The position numbers and the translations under genes are program-made. A model generated the notes under the pieces. That model was not told the DNA's origin and did not search any database. It was given only the letters and a program-made list of their open reading frames with translations. A stretch of 27,804 nucleotides of DNA from CAXOVX01 sp964213345. GTDB lineage: Bacteria; Pseudomonadota; Alphaproteobacteria; Rickettsiales; Midichloriaceae. Position 1 is the stretch's first letter; the number at the start of each line of letters is the position of its first letter. This document shows, one piece after another, positions 16,964 through 26,116 of the stretch. The stretch covers positions 1 to 27,804 of the forward strand of contig CAXOVX010000043.1 in assembly GCA_964213345.1 (NCBI GenBank), in the 5' to 3' direction.

Positions 16964-18650
16964 ATCTCCTTACACTGTCCTTGCAAGGAAATATCGACCT
17001 ACTTCTTTTTCTAAGGTTGTAGGGCAAGGCGTTTTAGTGCAGGCTATCACTAATGCTATCAATTTAGGTCGGGTTTCACATGCCATTTTGTTAACTGGAA
17101 TAAGGGGCACGGGTAAGACAACCATAGCAAGGCTTATAGCAAAATCATTAAATTGTGTTAGTAGTTCTGGTTCTATTGTAGAAAGTTGTGGACATTGTGA
17201 TCAATGTGTTACTATTTCAAAGTCTTGTAATCAAGATGTATTGGAAATGGATGCTGCAAGTCACACTAGCGTGAATGATGTTAGAGAAATTATAGAAAAT
17301 AGTAAGTATAAGCCCACTGCTGCACGAAATCGAATATATATAATTGATGAAGTGCACATGTTATCTACTAGTGCATTTAACGCACTGCTTAAGATATTGG
17401 AAGAGCCTCCAGTGCACGTAAAGTTTATTTTTGCGACTACGGAGGCGCAGAAAATCCCACTTACTATTGTTTCACGATGTCAGCGTTTTCATTTGAGAAG
17501 GCTGACTGTTCCTGAACTTGCAGGACACTATGAAAAAATACTAAAGGACGAGGGGTACAGTGCTGATCCTAGTGCCTTAAATATGGTAGCAACTGCTGCC
17601 GCTGGATCTGTCAGAGATGGGTTATCTATATTGGATCAGGTTATTGTGACGTGTGGAGAGGAAATTTTTATTACAGAACAATTAGTAGCCAAAGTGCTTG
17701 GTATAGCTAATTTGGATGGAATATTCAAGTTATTTTCATTGATTATAAAAGGAAAAATTAGTGCAGCGCTTAAAATTGGACAAGAGATGTATAATGACGG
17801 CAGCGACCCTGTAATGATTGTGGAGGAATTGCTGCTTCTAGTACACAATTTATCAAAATTAGTTGCTTTATCTCAAGGTTCGCAAAAAAGTATGAATTTC
17901 TCATTTGATACGTGCCAAGTTCGAAATTACGGTATTGAGCGATTGCAACCATTATTAGATTTGCTTTATAATAATATGAGTTTTTTACTGATAAGTTGGC
18001 ATATATTGCTTGAAGCATTAAATGAAATGAAGATAATTGAACAACCTTTTGTTTGTCTAGAAACTGCACTCATCAAGTTGTGTTATGTTGATGCTAATAA
18101 AAATGCAGATCATGAAGAAGAAGTTGAAGTTCCTGATGCAAAGCTGGAGTCAACGCAATCTGAGAGGAGAGTACGGTCGATTGGAGATAGTGCAGTGTGT
18201 GGCAAAGTTGAAGATTGCTGCTGTAGTGGTATGCCGGAATTAGAGGAGAAAAACAGCAATAATATGGAACCACCGGATTATTTGAAGAGTGCTATAAAAG
18301 ATTTGTTGACGTTGTTAACACAGCATAATGAAATGGTATTATGTCACTGGCTAACTCACGATGTTGGGATAGCAGAAATCAATCTGGAGATTCCGTTACT
18401 AAAAATGCAGATACATCGAAATGCGCCACAAAATATAAAAGTTATTGTAGCATCTAAATTATCTGATATTACTGGTAAAACTTGGCAAATAGAAATATTA
18501 CCAAGTACGTATGATGGTTACGTATTAACCTTTGGCAAATTTGAAAAGAAAGAAAAACAAGAGCATGTTGCTATGATCTTGAAAAACAAAATAGTACAAG
18601 ATATACTCGTGACATTTGATGGGGTAGAGGTGGAGAAGATCATTACGTAG
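16953..18650 (+). CDS. dnaX: DNA polymerase III gamma/tau subunit
   Basis: Clamp-loader ATPase. The 565-residue product opens SPYTVLARKYRPTSFSKVVG, then Walker A LTGIRGTGKTTIARL, a Zn-binding Cys set (C..ESCGHCDQC), Walker B RIYIIDEVHMLS, and SRC sensor-1 motif ATTEAQKIPLTIVSRCQRFH. The C-terminal third is divergent and polar, with the tau-like end TGKTWQIEILPSTYDG. A TTG at 16929 is an alternative start. No clear internal slippery heptamer is evident, so separate gamma production is not predicted. ybaB follows after 48 nt, the usual dnaX-ybaB order. Confidence 0.94.
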   Translation: MLNKSPYTVLARKYRPTSFSKVVGQGVLVQAITNAINLGRVSHAILLTGIRGTGKTTIARLIAKSLNCVSSSGSIVESCGHCDQCVTISKSCNQDVLEMDAASHTSVNDVREIIENSKYKPTAARNRIYIIDEVHMLSTSAFNALLKILEEPPVHVKFIFATTEAQKIPLTIVSRCQRFHLRRLTVPELAGHYEKILKDEGYSADPSALNMVATAAAGSVRDGLSILDQVIVTCGEEIFITEQLVAKVLGIANLDGIFKLFSLIIKGKISAALKIGQEMYNDGSDPVMIVEELLLLVHNLSKLVALSQGSQKSMNFSFDTCQVRNYGIERLQPLLDLLYNNMSFLLISWHILLEALNEMKIIEQPFVCLETALIKLCYVDANKNADHEEEVEVPDAKLESTQSERRVRSIGDSAVCGKVEDCCCSGMPELEEKNSNNMEPPDYLKSAIKDLLTLLTQHNEMVLCHWLTHDVGIAEINLEIPLLKMQIHRNAPQNIKVIVASKLSDITGKTWQIEILPSTYDGYVLTFGKFEKKEKQEHVAMILKNKIVQDILVTFDGVEVEKIIT

Positions 18651-18698
18651 AATAAGCAATAGCTGAAAATATTTATAGCAGGTAAGGAGGGAACATAA

Positions 18699-19034
18699 AT
18701 GAATTTTAATTTTCAACAAATGATGAAGCAAGCGCAAATGCAGGCAAAAGAACTGCAGAAGAAATTTAGTGATATGCAAAATGGACTTGAGCATCTAGAT
18801 CTTACGGGTGAATCAGGTGGAGGAAAAGTTAAGGTTACAGCCAATGCCAAAGGTACTGTGAAAAAGGTTGAAATTGATCCCAGTTTATTTGTGGCAGAAG
18901 AGAGAGAAGTGGTTGAAGATTTAATTGTAGCAGCACTTAATAATGCGAAGAGAAAAGCAGAAGAAGCAACTAATGAACGTATGCGTGAATTAGGTATATC
19001 TCCTGATTTACTAAAGATGTCGGGATTGGCGTGA
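18699..19034 (+). CDS. ybaB: YbaB/EbfC nucleoid-associated protein
   Basis: Small dimeric DNA-binding protein of 111 residues. Family features: an N-terminal Met/Gln-rich helix (MMKQAQMQAKELQKKF), GESGGGKVKVTANAKGTVKK, and the C-terminal helix AALNNAKRKAEEATNERM. AAGGAGGG lies 7 nt before ATG. Its role after dnaX is thought to be chromosome organisation or recombination support; the exact function is unsettled. Confidence 0.94.
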   Translation: MNFNFQQMMKQAQMQAKELQKKFSDMQNGLEHLDLTGESGGGKVKVTANAKGTVKKVEIDPSLFVAEEREVVEDLIVAALNNAKRKAEEATNERMRELGISPDLLKMSGLA

Positions 19035-19104
19035 AATTCCCATTTGCGTCATATCGTTGCAATTAAATTTGATATGCAGTCGTATAGTTTGTATAAATAG
19101 ATGT

Positions 19105-19584
19105 ATGAAAGCTAAATCTGCAGAAAATAATGCAAGAACCTTAATTGCTCAAAATCATAAAGCGAGTTATGAGTATTTTATAGATGAAGTAGTTGAGGCA
19201 GGTATAGTGCTTTTTGGTAGTGAAGTAAAGTCATTGCGCAAAAATAGGGCAAGCCTTGCGGAAGCACATGCTGCACCTGATGGTGGTGAGGTTTTTATAT
19301 ACAATCTGAATATTATTGAGTATACAGAAGCTAATCGTTTTAACCATTATCCTAAAAGACCAAAAAAACTTCTTCTTCATTGGAAAGAGATAAAGCGCTT
19401 TATAGGGCTTGTACAGAGGCAAGGGGTTACGCTAGTGCCATTAAAGATGTATTTCAATCATAAAAATATAGCAAAAATATTGATTGGCGTATCGAGAGGT
19501 AAAAAGCAATCTGATAAGCGTGAAACCATAAAACAGCGTGAATGGCAGAGAATAAAGGCTAGGGTTATGAAAAATGAGTACTGA
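19105..19584 (+). CDS. smpB: SsrA-binding protein SmpB
   Basis: tmRNA partner for trans-translation. The 159-residue product from ATG 19105 reads IAQNHKASYEYFIDEVVEAG, IVLFGSEVKSLRKNRASLAE, and the tail RGKKQSDKRETIKQREWQRI that enters the decoding site. The frame is open upstream to 19057 but those residues do not fit the family. It ends with TGA, one of the indicators that the bacterial half uses TGA as stop. Confidence 0.95.
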   Translation: MKAKSAENNARTLIAQNHKASYEYFIDEVVEAGIVLFGSEVKSLRKNRASLAEAHAAPDGGEVFIYNLNIIEYTEANRFNHYPKRPKKLLLHWKEIKRFIGLVQRQGVTLVPLKMYFNHKNIAKILIGVSRGKKQSDKRETIKQREWQRIKARVMKNEY

Positions 19585-19670
19585 TATTGATCTTAAATAG
19601 AATTTTTGAAGAATGTGTGTTTTAGTTGTACTGATATAAGTTGATTCATACCATTTTGAAAGAGATTTGG

Positions 19671-19676
19671 TATAAT
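19671..19676 (+). promoter_or_regulatory. possible -10 box before flgC
   Basis: A consensus TATAAT lies 26-31 nt before the flgC start. No -35 hexamer at 16-18 nt spacing is convincing. Confidence 0.3.
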
Positions 19677-19701
19677 TAATGAGAGTGATTTGATTACATT
19701 G

Positions 19702-20226
19702 ATGGCAATGAAAGTAAAATTTGTAGGTCTTTTCCTATGTCTTTGTGGATTACTGTATGCGTATCTTGCATATGCAAGTGATGCTCCGTATATTGTGCAA
19801 AGAACGTGCCAGGATTCGGACGCTCTTATTTCGTCTACAAGGATCTCAAGTTCAGGGATGCTTGCTCAGGGTGCGAGGCTGAAAGTAATATCTCAAAATA
19901 TTGCTAATGCCAGCGTGACTGGGTTGACGTCAGATCAGGATCCTTATAGGCGTAAAATAATATTCTTCAAAAATGAGTTTGATCCAAAAGCTAGGACTGA
20001 GATGCTGCAGGTTGAGAAAATTGCAAATGATGAATCCGATTTTGTTCTGAAATATCAGCCATATCATCCTGCTGCTGATAAAAACGGGTATGTAAAATAT
20101 CCTAATGTTAACATTGTAGTAGAAACTGCAGATGCCAAAGAGGCACAGCGTTCTTTTGAAGCCAATGTCCACGCTTTTGAGTTGGCCAGAACTAACCAGA
20201 GTCGCGTTATAGACCTCATGAAATGA
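19702..20226 (+). CDS. flgC: flagellar basal-body rod protein FlgC, with N-terminal extension
   Basis: Proximal rod component of the flagellum. The core matches FlgC: SSGMLAQGARLKVISQNIAN, DPYRRKIIFFKNEFDP, HPAADKNGYVKYPNVNIVVE and the closing helix EAQRSFEANVHAFELARTNQ. Unusual is a leader of about 35 residues before the core, with a hydrophobic run (FVGLFLCLCGLLYAYLAYA) that looks like a Sec signal peptide; normal FlgC lacks one and leaves by the flagellar export apparatus. Starts at TTG 19690, ATG 19702 and ATG 19708 are in frame; none avoids the leader, as no start lies between it and the core. No other flagellar gene is in the window; flgB and fliE, its usual neighbours, are missing. Confidence 0.88.
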   Translation: MAMKVKFVGLFLCLCGLLYAYLAYASDAPYIVQRTCQDSDALISSTRISSSGMLAQGARLKVISQNIANASVTGLTSDQDPYRRKIIFFKNEFDPKARTEMLQVEKIANDESDFVLKYQPYHPAADKNGYVKYPNVNIVVETADAKEAQRSFEANVHAFELARTNQSRVIDLMK

Positions 20227-20235
20227 TATTTCTTA

Positions 20236-20340
20236 ACACCCACATTTTTTGCACTTAGGACCGGGCTAGTCATGTAGATTACTTCCTTTGCCCTCACTAT
20301 TGTGCTCCTGGTGCTTATTAAAAAATGGGACCTGGTATTA
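20236..20340 (+). repeat. intergenic repeat, copy C (unit plus motif)
   Basis: The 75-bp unit (CACCCACATTTTTTGCACTT onward, with AGTCATGTAGATTACTTCCT) is followed by the short motif AAAAAATGGGACCTGGTATT. This copy directly abuts the IS630 remnant. Confidence 0.5.
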
Positions 20341-20452
20341 TTGGAGGAAATCCGAATTTGACACAGAAAGAAATATGTGTAATGGTTGGAATGACTACAA
20401 CTAGCATATGTTGCGTCTTTCAAAGGGTGGGGGCTGTTTTCAAAAAAATAAC
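20340..20452 (+). pseudogene. IS630-type transposase N-terminal fragment
   Basis: Translation gives GGNPNLTQKEICVMVGMTTT followed by SICCVFQRVGA, a close match to the helix-turn-helix piece encoded at 13055-13339. Only about 36 codons remain. It is the last sequence I can assign to the bacterium before the junction. Confidence 0.7.
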
Positions 20453-20514
20453 GCATTAAAAAAAAACAATACCCCTTTTTGTGGTTTTGCACCCACCCCC
20501 CCCTGTATAAAAAA
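20453..20514. other. junction between bacterial and ciliate-like sequence
   Basis: Homopolymer-rich 60 bp (A9 at 20458-20466, T5, C8 at 20496-20503) separate the IS630 fragment from the recoded eukaryotic frame. GGGTGGG at 20425-20431 is the exact reverse complement of CCCACCC at 20492-20498. The exact breakpoint cannot be placed to the base. Confidence 0.55.
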
Positions 20515-23500
20515 TTGTCTATGGCAATATATTAAAAGGTTTACCCCTAAAAATTTAAATGTAGCTTTTTCCTTAATTATAATAAATAATTATAGCCTTG
20601 CTTATATGGCATTAATCAAACCATTAAACGAGAGAGATTTCATATTGACCTTAGAAGATGGGTAGATAATAGCATGTGCTGACGGTAAACATTTTAAAAA
20701 TAAGATTAATTTAGAAATGGCTAATTAGCTTTCGATTAATCCAAATTCCAAAGTGAACATATTTGGAATATTTCCCGATTTGAAAAATGTATTCGCCAAC
20801 ATCAGCTCGTAGTTGCAAACAAGATTAAGTCATCCCAGCGGAAACAATGGTTAATTTTTTGTTAATTATTTTAGGTGTGATGCAAAAATATAATGCTGTT
20901 CGAAGCATTCCAAATGACACTTCTTTTGTTGATAAGCGCTTTTTCGATATCCAGATTTCTGATATTGTTACTCGTATTTCTAATGCTTTTTATGGTTTTA
21001 TTTAGATTTGAGTGTCTGCAGAGTAATATATCTCTCTCCTACAAATGGCAATGGAGTTTCTGAAGATTCGTTGAGTTGCCATATGCCAAAAATTCCTCAT
21101 CCAAATGCATTTAATGAGCAGAACAAAGAAATAAATCACAAGAAAAATGAGAATTCCGCTGAAGGTTTACATCATTAATTCTGTGAAACTTCTCAGATAA
21201 GCCTGAGAATAAGAATGAAATAAGGGATGAATTAGATGATAGTGCCGACATTGACCTCTGTAAAGACATTAAGAAAGTAAAAATATAGTTTCGGAGGATT
21301 CATCAAATCATTATTATAAGGAAATATATCAGAGAAGGAACATAGATAAAAAACAAACTATCAAATCAAAGACGAGCTATAGTAAGAGTGAAAAGCATCA
21401 AAACGAAAGAATTATTGCTTCCAATAACCTAAACTTGATTACTTTAATAAAAATTTGCTCCCCTATTTTGATGACTGCTATTATTTGCCTAATGTGTACT
21501 TGTTTAAACTGTTTTCACTTATTTAGTCATTCAAAATTATATGTATTTAAACATAATCGAAAGCCTAAAATTCTCAGTAAACTTCGCATACTCAAGCTAT
21601 GGTTCAATTTGATTTCTGCATGTATCAAGGACTGAGTGTATGCTATTGAAGCTAAAAGCAACGTAATCAATGATTTAGTAATGCTATTTAGCAATGTCAT
21701 ATAGCAGGATCATTGAAAGCTTTATAATGTAGACAATATTACAGAGTATATCTTGAAGATAGATAAAGTTTCAGCCGGATATTTGATTAACTACATTGTA
21801 CCGCAATTTCAGATCCTTTCAACGTTCATGGATAAAGACGAGATAGAGCATATTTTAGCGAAACAATACCTGAAATTGAAAAAATTTGGGGAATCCGAGC
21901 ACTCTTATGCATTATGAAATATTTTCGACACTACACGATCAGTAAATTAGATTTATTAACCTCATATAGCAATTGAACAGCTATTTGTATGCGATGTCCA
22001 CAGACCAGCAGGAATTTTCTGATGCCAATAAAAATCCTTATATGTTCTTTTTCATAGAAAACGCGATTACATTGTCAAGAGATTATTACAATGTAGGGCA
22101 ATACTACAATAAGGTAAATATGCACGTATTAAACCCAATAGATTTCAATCCCTGGAAAATATTAGCATATTGATACTTTACGTTATATTGTCGTCCCATT
22201 GCTTATTTCGGTGCTAGTGATATTTTACTTGCTGATTTTTTTCCTTTTTCTCAAGGTTCTATTACGTTGTTTACAAAAATTAGCTTTACAAAACGATATA
22301 TGCATTGTTAAGCACCTTCAAATTTATCAATAAAGACGACATAGGCCAAATCATTATGCGCTTAGAGGAATGATCGCAAGCCAAGACTAGTCTTGCTAAG
22401 ACTCTTTATAACACATCTTATGATAAAACGAGTACTATTGCCTATTAAAATAAAATTACCAAGAGGCAAATTATCAAGAAAAGGAAATTAATTCGAAAAG
22501 ATTTAAACAAAGAGGGATTTTATCGTTCATTCCTCTGCTTTTAATTTCCGTTCCTCTTATAGTAAAATGCGTATTTTTATGCTCCAAGAGTTTCTGGGTA
22601 AGCATAAATGATGATATATCGTCCACGACCGCCATTTTTAAGCAAGGCTTTGATGTTTCCGCAAAAATGGGGAATCGATACTTTTTTGAAACGCTACTAA
22701 TCAATCAGTTATAGTACAATTCTTTTGAAGGTGTATAATTTCAAGTGAAATACTTATCTACAGAACTAATGTCTGGGAAAACTATGCCTTGCCTTATGAA
22801 AGCTTGGAATACCTGGAGCAAGACTTGGAAAACAATATTAACTTAATATGCAGGGTGACTGACTTTTTTAATGTATTTAAAGAGTGTTTTATTAAAAAAG
22901 GATTTCAAGGACACCAAAAGCGGGAAAATACTGTTTTATGAGGATGTTTGCAACTATGATGCGTTGTTTATGCCATTTAACATAAACAGAGTCTGCAGAA
23001 CGATAGCAAACGGTATTTTTACCAAAGGACTGGTTGCTGCCCAATCTTAGTATAATACTTGTCAAAAATAACATGTTGCACTAGTTTATGCGAGCAGTAT
23101 AACAATGTTTATCTAGCATACTTGGTATATAAGAATGACAAAGTTAAGCTTCTTGAGCTACTTCGTTCAGTAGAAGTTGCAGATATTAGTATGGCATTAG
23201 TTATTGGTTAACTGCTTTAGTGCACATGTACAGCTATTATTTCAACTATTATGAGGACCCGATTATCTTTGAGTAGATTGGAACGGTTAGTTTTTAGCAG
23301 GTAGGGGCAAACACATTCTTTGAGAAGTATATCTAAGCATTTGTAATTCAAACAGTATATCGGGAGCAAATTCAAGATTTACGAAAAAGATTGCAATTGC
23401 CACTGCAATAATTGTAATCAGTGCCTTTATATTGGTCGGACTCTTTATTTACAGGTTAGCCAGCAGCTATAGGATATCGCAAGGATTATTGGGGTACCGC

Positions 23501-23560
23501 ATATAATTAAACAATTTGTAGATTTATTCCATCATCAATTATTGAAAGCAACAATTTTAT
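20515..23560 (+). pseudogene. multi-membrane PAS-like sensor protein, ciliate-type, 5'-truncated, recoded
   Basis: Read with TAA/TAG as Gln and TGA as Trp, the plus strand codes almost continuously for about 1000 residues. It starts inside a protein (YIKRFTPKNLNVAFSLIIIN) and runs through a PAS-like part (FILTLEDGQIIACADGKHFK, VNIFGIFPDLKNVFANISSQ), a long charged linker (21060-21430), and four membrane segments near 21435-21530, 22184-22251 (IVVPLLISVLVIFYLLIFF), 22524-22590 and 23389-23460 (AIATAIIVISAFILVGLFIY). Clean-frame sense stops include TAG 20666 and TGA 21633, 21714 and 22371. Single-base shifts, mostly at homopolymers, occur about ten times. The layout recalls large PAS/membrane proteins of ciliates; that assignment is from memory of the family style, not a search. 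Whether it is truly broken or only badly sequenced is open. Confidence 0.5.
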
Positions 23561-24165
23561 AAAGGGACATTTGAAAACAATTGCTGTGGCATAAAGTTAA
23601 ATAAAATAATTACAGAATAAAATTTGAAGCAAAGTATTATCAAAATTAGTTTACAAATCAAAGTTTCACACTAAGTACGAGAAAAAATAGCACCCAGTAT
23701 ATAAATATCTGTGCATCCTAAAATATAACTTGTGAAAGCACATTATTTGTTTTATAAATTAAAATTAAACCAAATTAAAACAAAGGATTGAAAACAATGA
23801 TTTCCTTCATATTATTATTCATCATTCTTTTCCATTATACTTTTAAGTTCTTATCACATTGTTTTGTATTTAGATCAATTTCTAAATTTATTTTTCTTTG
23901 GCAATGGTAACCAAATGTTACTCTATGGAATCAAACACCTTACTAAGACTAAGACAATGATCGTTCTTGTCAGAGTTTTAAGATCAATTGTTATTTTCTT
24001 AGGGATTGATAGACGTCGAGATATTCATTCAATTTTCGCTGGTCTGCGAAGCGATTCAAATTCGGTTCTGCTTGTTTTCAATAGCCTTTTCCGCGATTCT
24101 AGGCTTATTAATCCGAAAAGCTGGCAAAGATCTAATTTACAGACCCATAACTCATCCTTGAGCAG
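23561..24165. other. AT-rich region downstream of both facing genes
   Basis: The plus- and minus-strand genes converge here. The minus frame after the kinase TAG (24166-24168) stays open to about 23910 if TGA is Trp, with ESRKRLLKTSRTEFESLRRP, which might be a C-terminal extension. I do not see a receiver-domain signature. The rest appears non-coding. Confidence 0.35.
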
Positions 24166-25600
24166 CTAAAAATGGAAAACAGAGGCAAAGAAATAATTTC
24201 CTGCTGTGAAAAAACAATTCTATTTGAACCAAGCAATGTGCATGAATTTGTAAAGGCCGAAACCAATCCCTCTTTTATTCATTTCGTCAGATTTTTTATC
24301 TTCGACATTGCCAAACCTCGAAAGAAGCCTTCCAATACCTTATTCCTATCCCAGTGCCTTCTACTATAAATTCTGCTACTGATAAGTCATCATATTTAGC
24401 TTCTCTAATAAAATAATTAAAATATTATAAGATATTACTTGATATTTATGATTACAGATCCTTTCTGCGTGAATTTCATGTCATTTCTCAGGCGGTTGAA
24501 AAAACCTGTTTTATTCGGTTCCAGTCACTATTTATTTTTCCATCTTTCCCGATCTCGTTTTGAACTATGAAGCAAATGCCCTTCCTTTTGGCCTGAAACT
24601 TAATCACACTTGTGACATCCTTGATCATCTCAGAAATAATTTCGACCTCGGAATTCATTCGCAGCTTATTGTTTGCGAATTGCACGTAATCCATCAGATC
24701 ATTTACCAGCAATTGAAGAATTTTGGTTGACCTAAGCCCCTTTTTAATGCTTTTCTGGCAATCTACAATATTATTTTGCTCCATCGCCCCTTCCAGTATG
24801 CCTATTGTTCCACTTAAAGGCGTGCGGAGGTCATGTGAGACTGTGGCTAATAGTTTGTCCTTGTATTCGGCTGCCTCCATGATTGAATTCATCTCATTTA
24901 ATATCAGTAAGAGGGCATTCTAGTCCTCCCACTGTATTCTTGAAGAAGTCAGGAAATATCATTTCTTTGGGCCTTCATTCATTTGCTTCTCGTTTTCCCC
25001 TTTAATCGAACATATGAAAGAGTAAATTTTGATTTTTACTCAAATCCTGTCTTGTTGAAGATAATCAATCGCAATTTTATCTTTCAAGCTTTCATTCTCT
25101 ATTACTTGTTCAGATGACGTTTTAATATGTGGATCATTGATCTTTTTAACTTCCGGCTTGCATAACTTTTTTTCGGTTTCACTCTCAGCGATTTCTTGTC
25201 ATTCAATATTCGACTTCTTATTGGTATATTCCTTTTTTCTATCAACTTTTGAAGCCAAGCTCTCAATAATGACTTTCTTAAGGCTTTCTAGTAAACATTT
25301 TTTCAATTGATGTTCTTCTGCATCCTCGGCAAAGTGGGTTTCTGCAGCCTTATTATGAAATAATATTTCCTTTTTCTCACTTCCAATAATCATCAATGGG
25401 TGCGGCAGGATTTCCTTAAGCAGATCTCTGTTGTTCTCGTTCACTTTCATTTGTTTTTGTCTTTCAATGAAACTCATTTTCGCGATTTTTTCATTGGTAT
25501 AAACTTTATAAACAACCCCTGCTAGTACAATTATTGCCACTACAGCCATCATTAAATATTCTCGGCTATTTGATTCCGGTAATATCGGGAAAAATTTCAC
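24166..25600 (-). CDS. histidine kinase, ciliate-type, with one intron and recoded stops
   Basis: Membrane-linked histidine kinase. Order on the minus strand: a membrane helix (YLMMAVVAIIVLAGVVYKVY), a PAS-like part (EILPHPLMIIGSEKKEILFH), a linker, HisKA with the phospho-His in LLATVSHDLRTPLSG (His codon 24833-24835), then HATPase: N-box-like DWNRIKQVF and NDMKFTQKGSVIINI, G1 VEGTGIGI, a RFGNVEDKKSDEM lid and G2 GIGFGLYK, ending SVFHF-TAG. In-frame TGA at 25199-25201, 25040-25042 and 24959-24961 and TAG at 24920-24922 must be sense. A 34-nt intron (24405-24438) restores KEAKYDDLSVAEF. Single-base shifts remain near 24495, 24335, 24255 and 24210. The start (GTG 25600) is uncertain, as the frame stays open upstream in this code. 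Confidence 0.7.
24405..24438 (-). other. 34-nt spliceosomal-type intron
   Basis: On the minus strand it begins GTAATATC and ends TTTATTAG, and is almost pure A/T. Removing it joins VIINIK to EAKYDDLSVAEFIVEG in one frame, exactly the continuous HATPase sequence expected between the N box and the G1 box. Without splicing the frame is shifted and interrupted. Length and GT-AG ends fit the very short introns of ciliates. Confidence 0.65.
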
Positions 25601-25684
25601 AACTATATATGTATACTAGATAATTGTGCTGACTAAATAATATTCCCATCAATTATTTGATATCCTTGTCACTTCGCCGATATA

Positions 25685-26116
25685 ATGTATCACAATCCCT
25701 CCGAAAAGGTTTCTGACATAATTGCTGAGAAGATTTATCGAAAAGAGAAAGGATATTCAATCTATAAAAAGCAGTATTCAGAGAAGACACATGATTGAAT
25801 AGTAAATGTGGCAATATACGGGCCGCAATCTCTTAGCTATTCATCAGGATGAGATCCCTATGCACCCCCAACTAATTATAAATGTCATGTATACTCATTT
25901 GACAGGCGACGGTATGTCATAAAAATATTCCAAAAATGCGGTGCCATAATATTGCACGTGAATGACACAAATTGCTGGAAACAGGAAGAAAAGGTGGTTC
26001 AAGAGTTGTGCCTGCGATTCAACATTGTAGCGCTATTCGAGAAGCGGGTCACGGAATTTCAGCAAGAATTTTGAAAGTTCTGGAAATTGCTAGGACTTGG
26101 TAATGCTCATTTATAA
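25685..26116 (+). CDS. 143-residue protein readable only with TGA as Trp
   Basis: From ATG 25685 the frame runs 143 codons to TAA 26114 without any TAA or TAG, but with TGA at 25796, 25850 and 26072. Two further Trp are TGG. Read through, the product looks well-formed and compact: IAEKIYRKEKGYSIYKKQYS, VAIYGPQSLSYSSGWDPYAP, RRRYVIKIFQKCGAIILHV, and EFQQEFWKFWKLLGLG. I do not recognise the family. It is divergent from the histidine kinase across about 85 bp. All its Gln codons are CAA/CAG, so it supports TGA reassignment but is neutral on TAR. No indel is needed to read it, unlike its neighbours. Confidence 0.6.

Noticed and set aside
23159..23171. TACTTCGTTCAGT resembles part of a nanopore ligation adapter as I remember it.
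   Set aside because: It lies within a coherent coding frame (KLLELLRSVEVADISMAL) on both sides, and the rest of the adapter is absent, so chance is likelier. An adapter-trimming scan of the raw reads would settle it.
24452..24500. Second intron (GTTTTTTC...CACGCAG) in the kinase at the QVF position.
   Set aside because: Splicing it would delete the conserved NRLRNDMKFT part of the ATPase domain; a one-base loss in the T run explains the shift better.
20515..25600. Programmed +1 frameshifting of the Euplotes kind to explain the frame changes.
   Set aside because: The shifts are not at AAA-TAA/TAG sites, TAR codons are read through in frame, and TGA aligns with Trp, not with Cys as in Euplotes.
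25610..25800. Minus-strand frame upstream of the kinase that, with TGA as Trp, reads as hydrophobic membrane-like segments.
   Set aside because: It overlaps the plus-strand 143-codon gene, whose composition and start are more convincing. The hydrophobic reading is what an AT-rich antisense can give.
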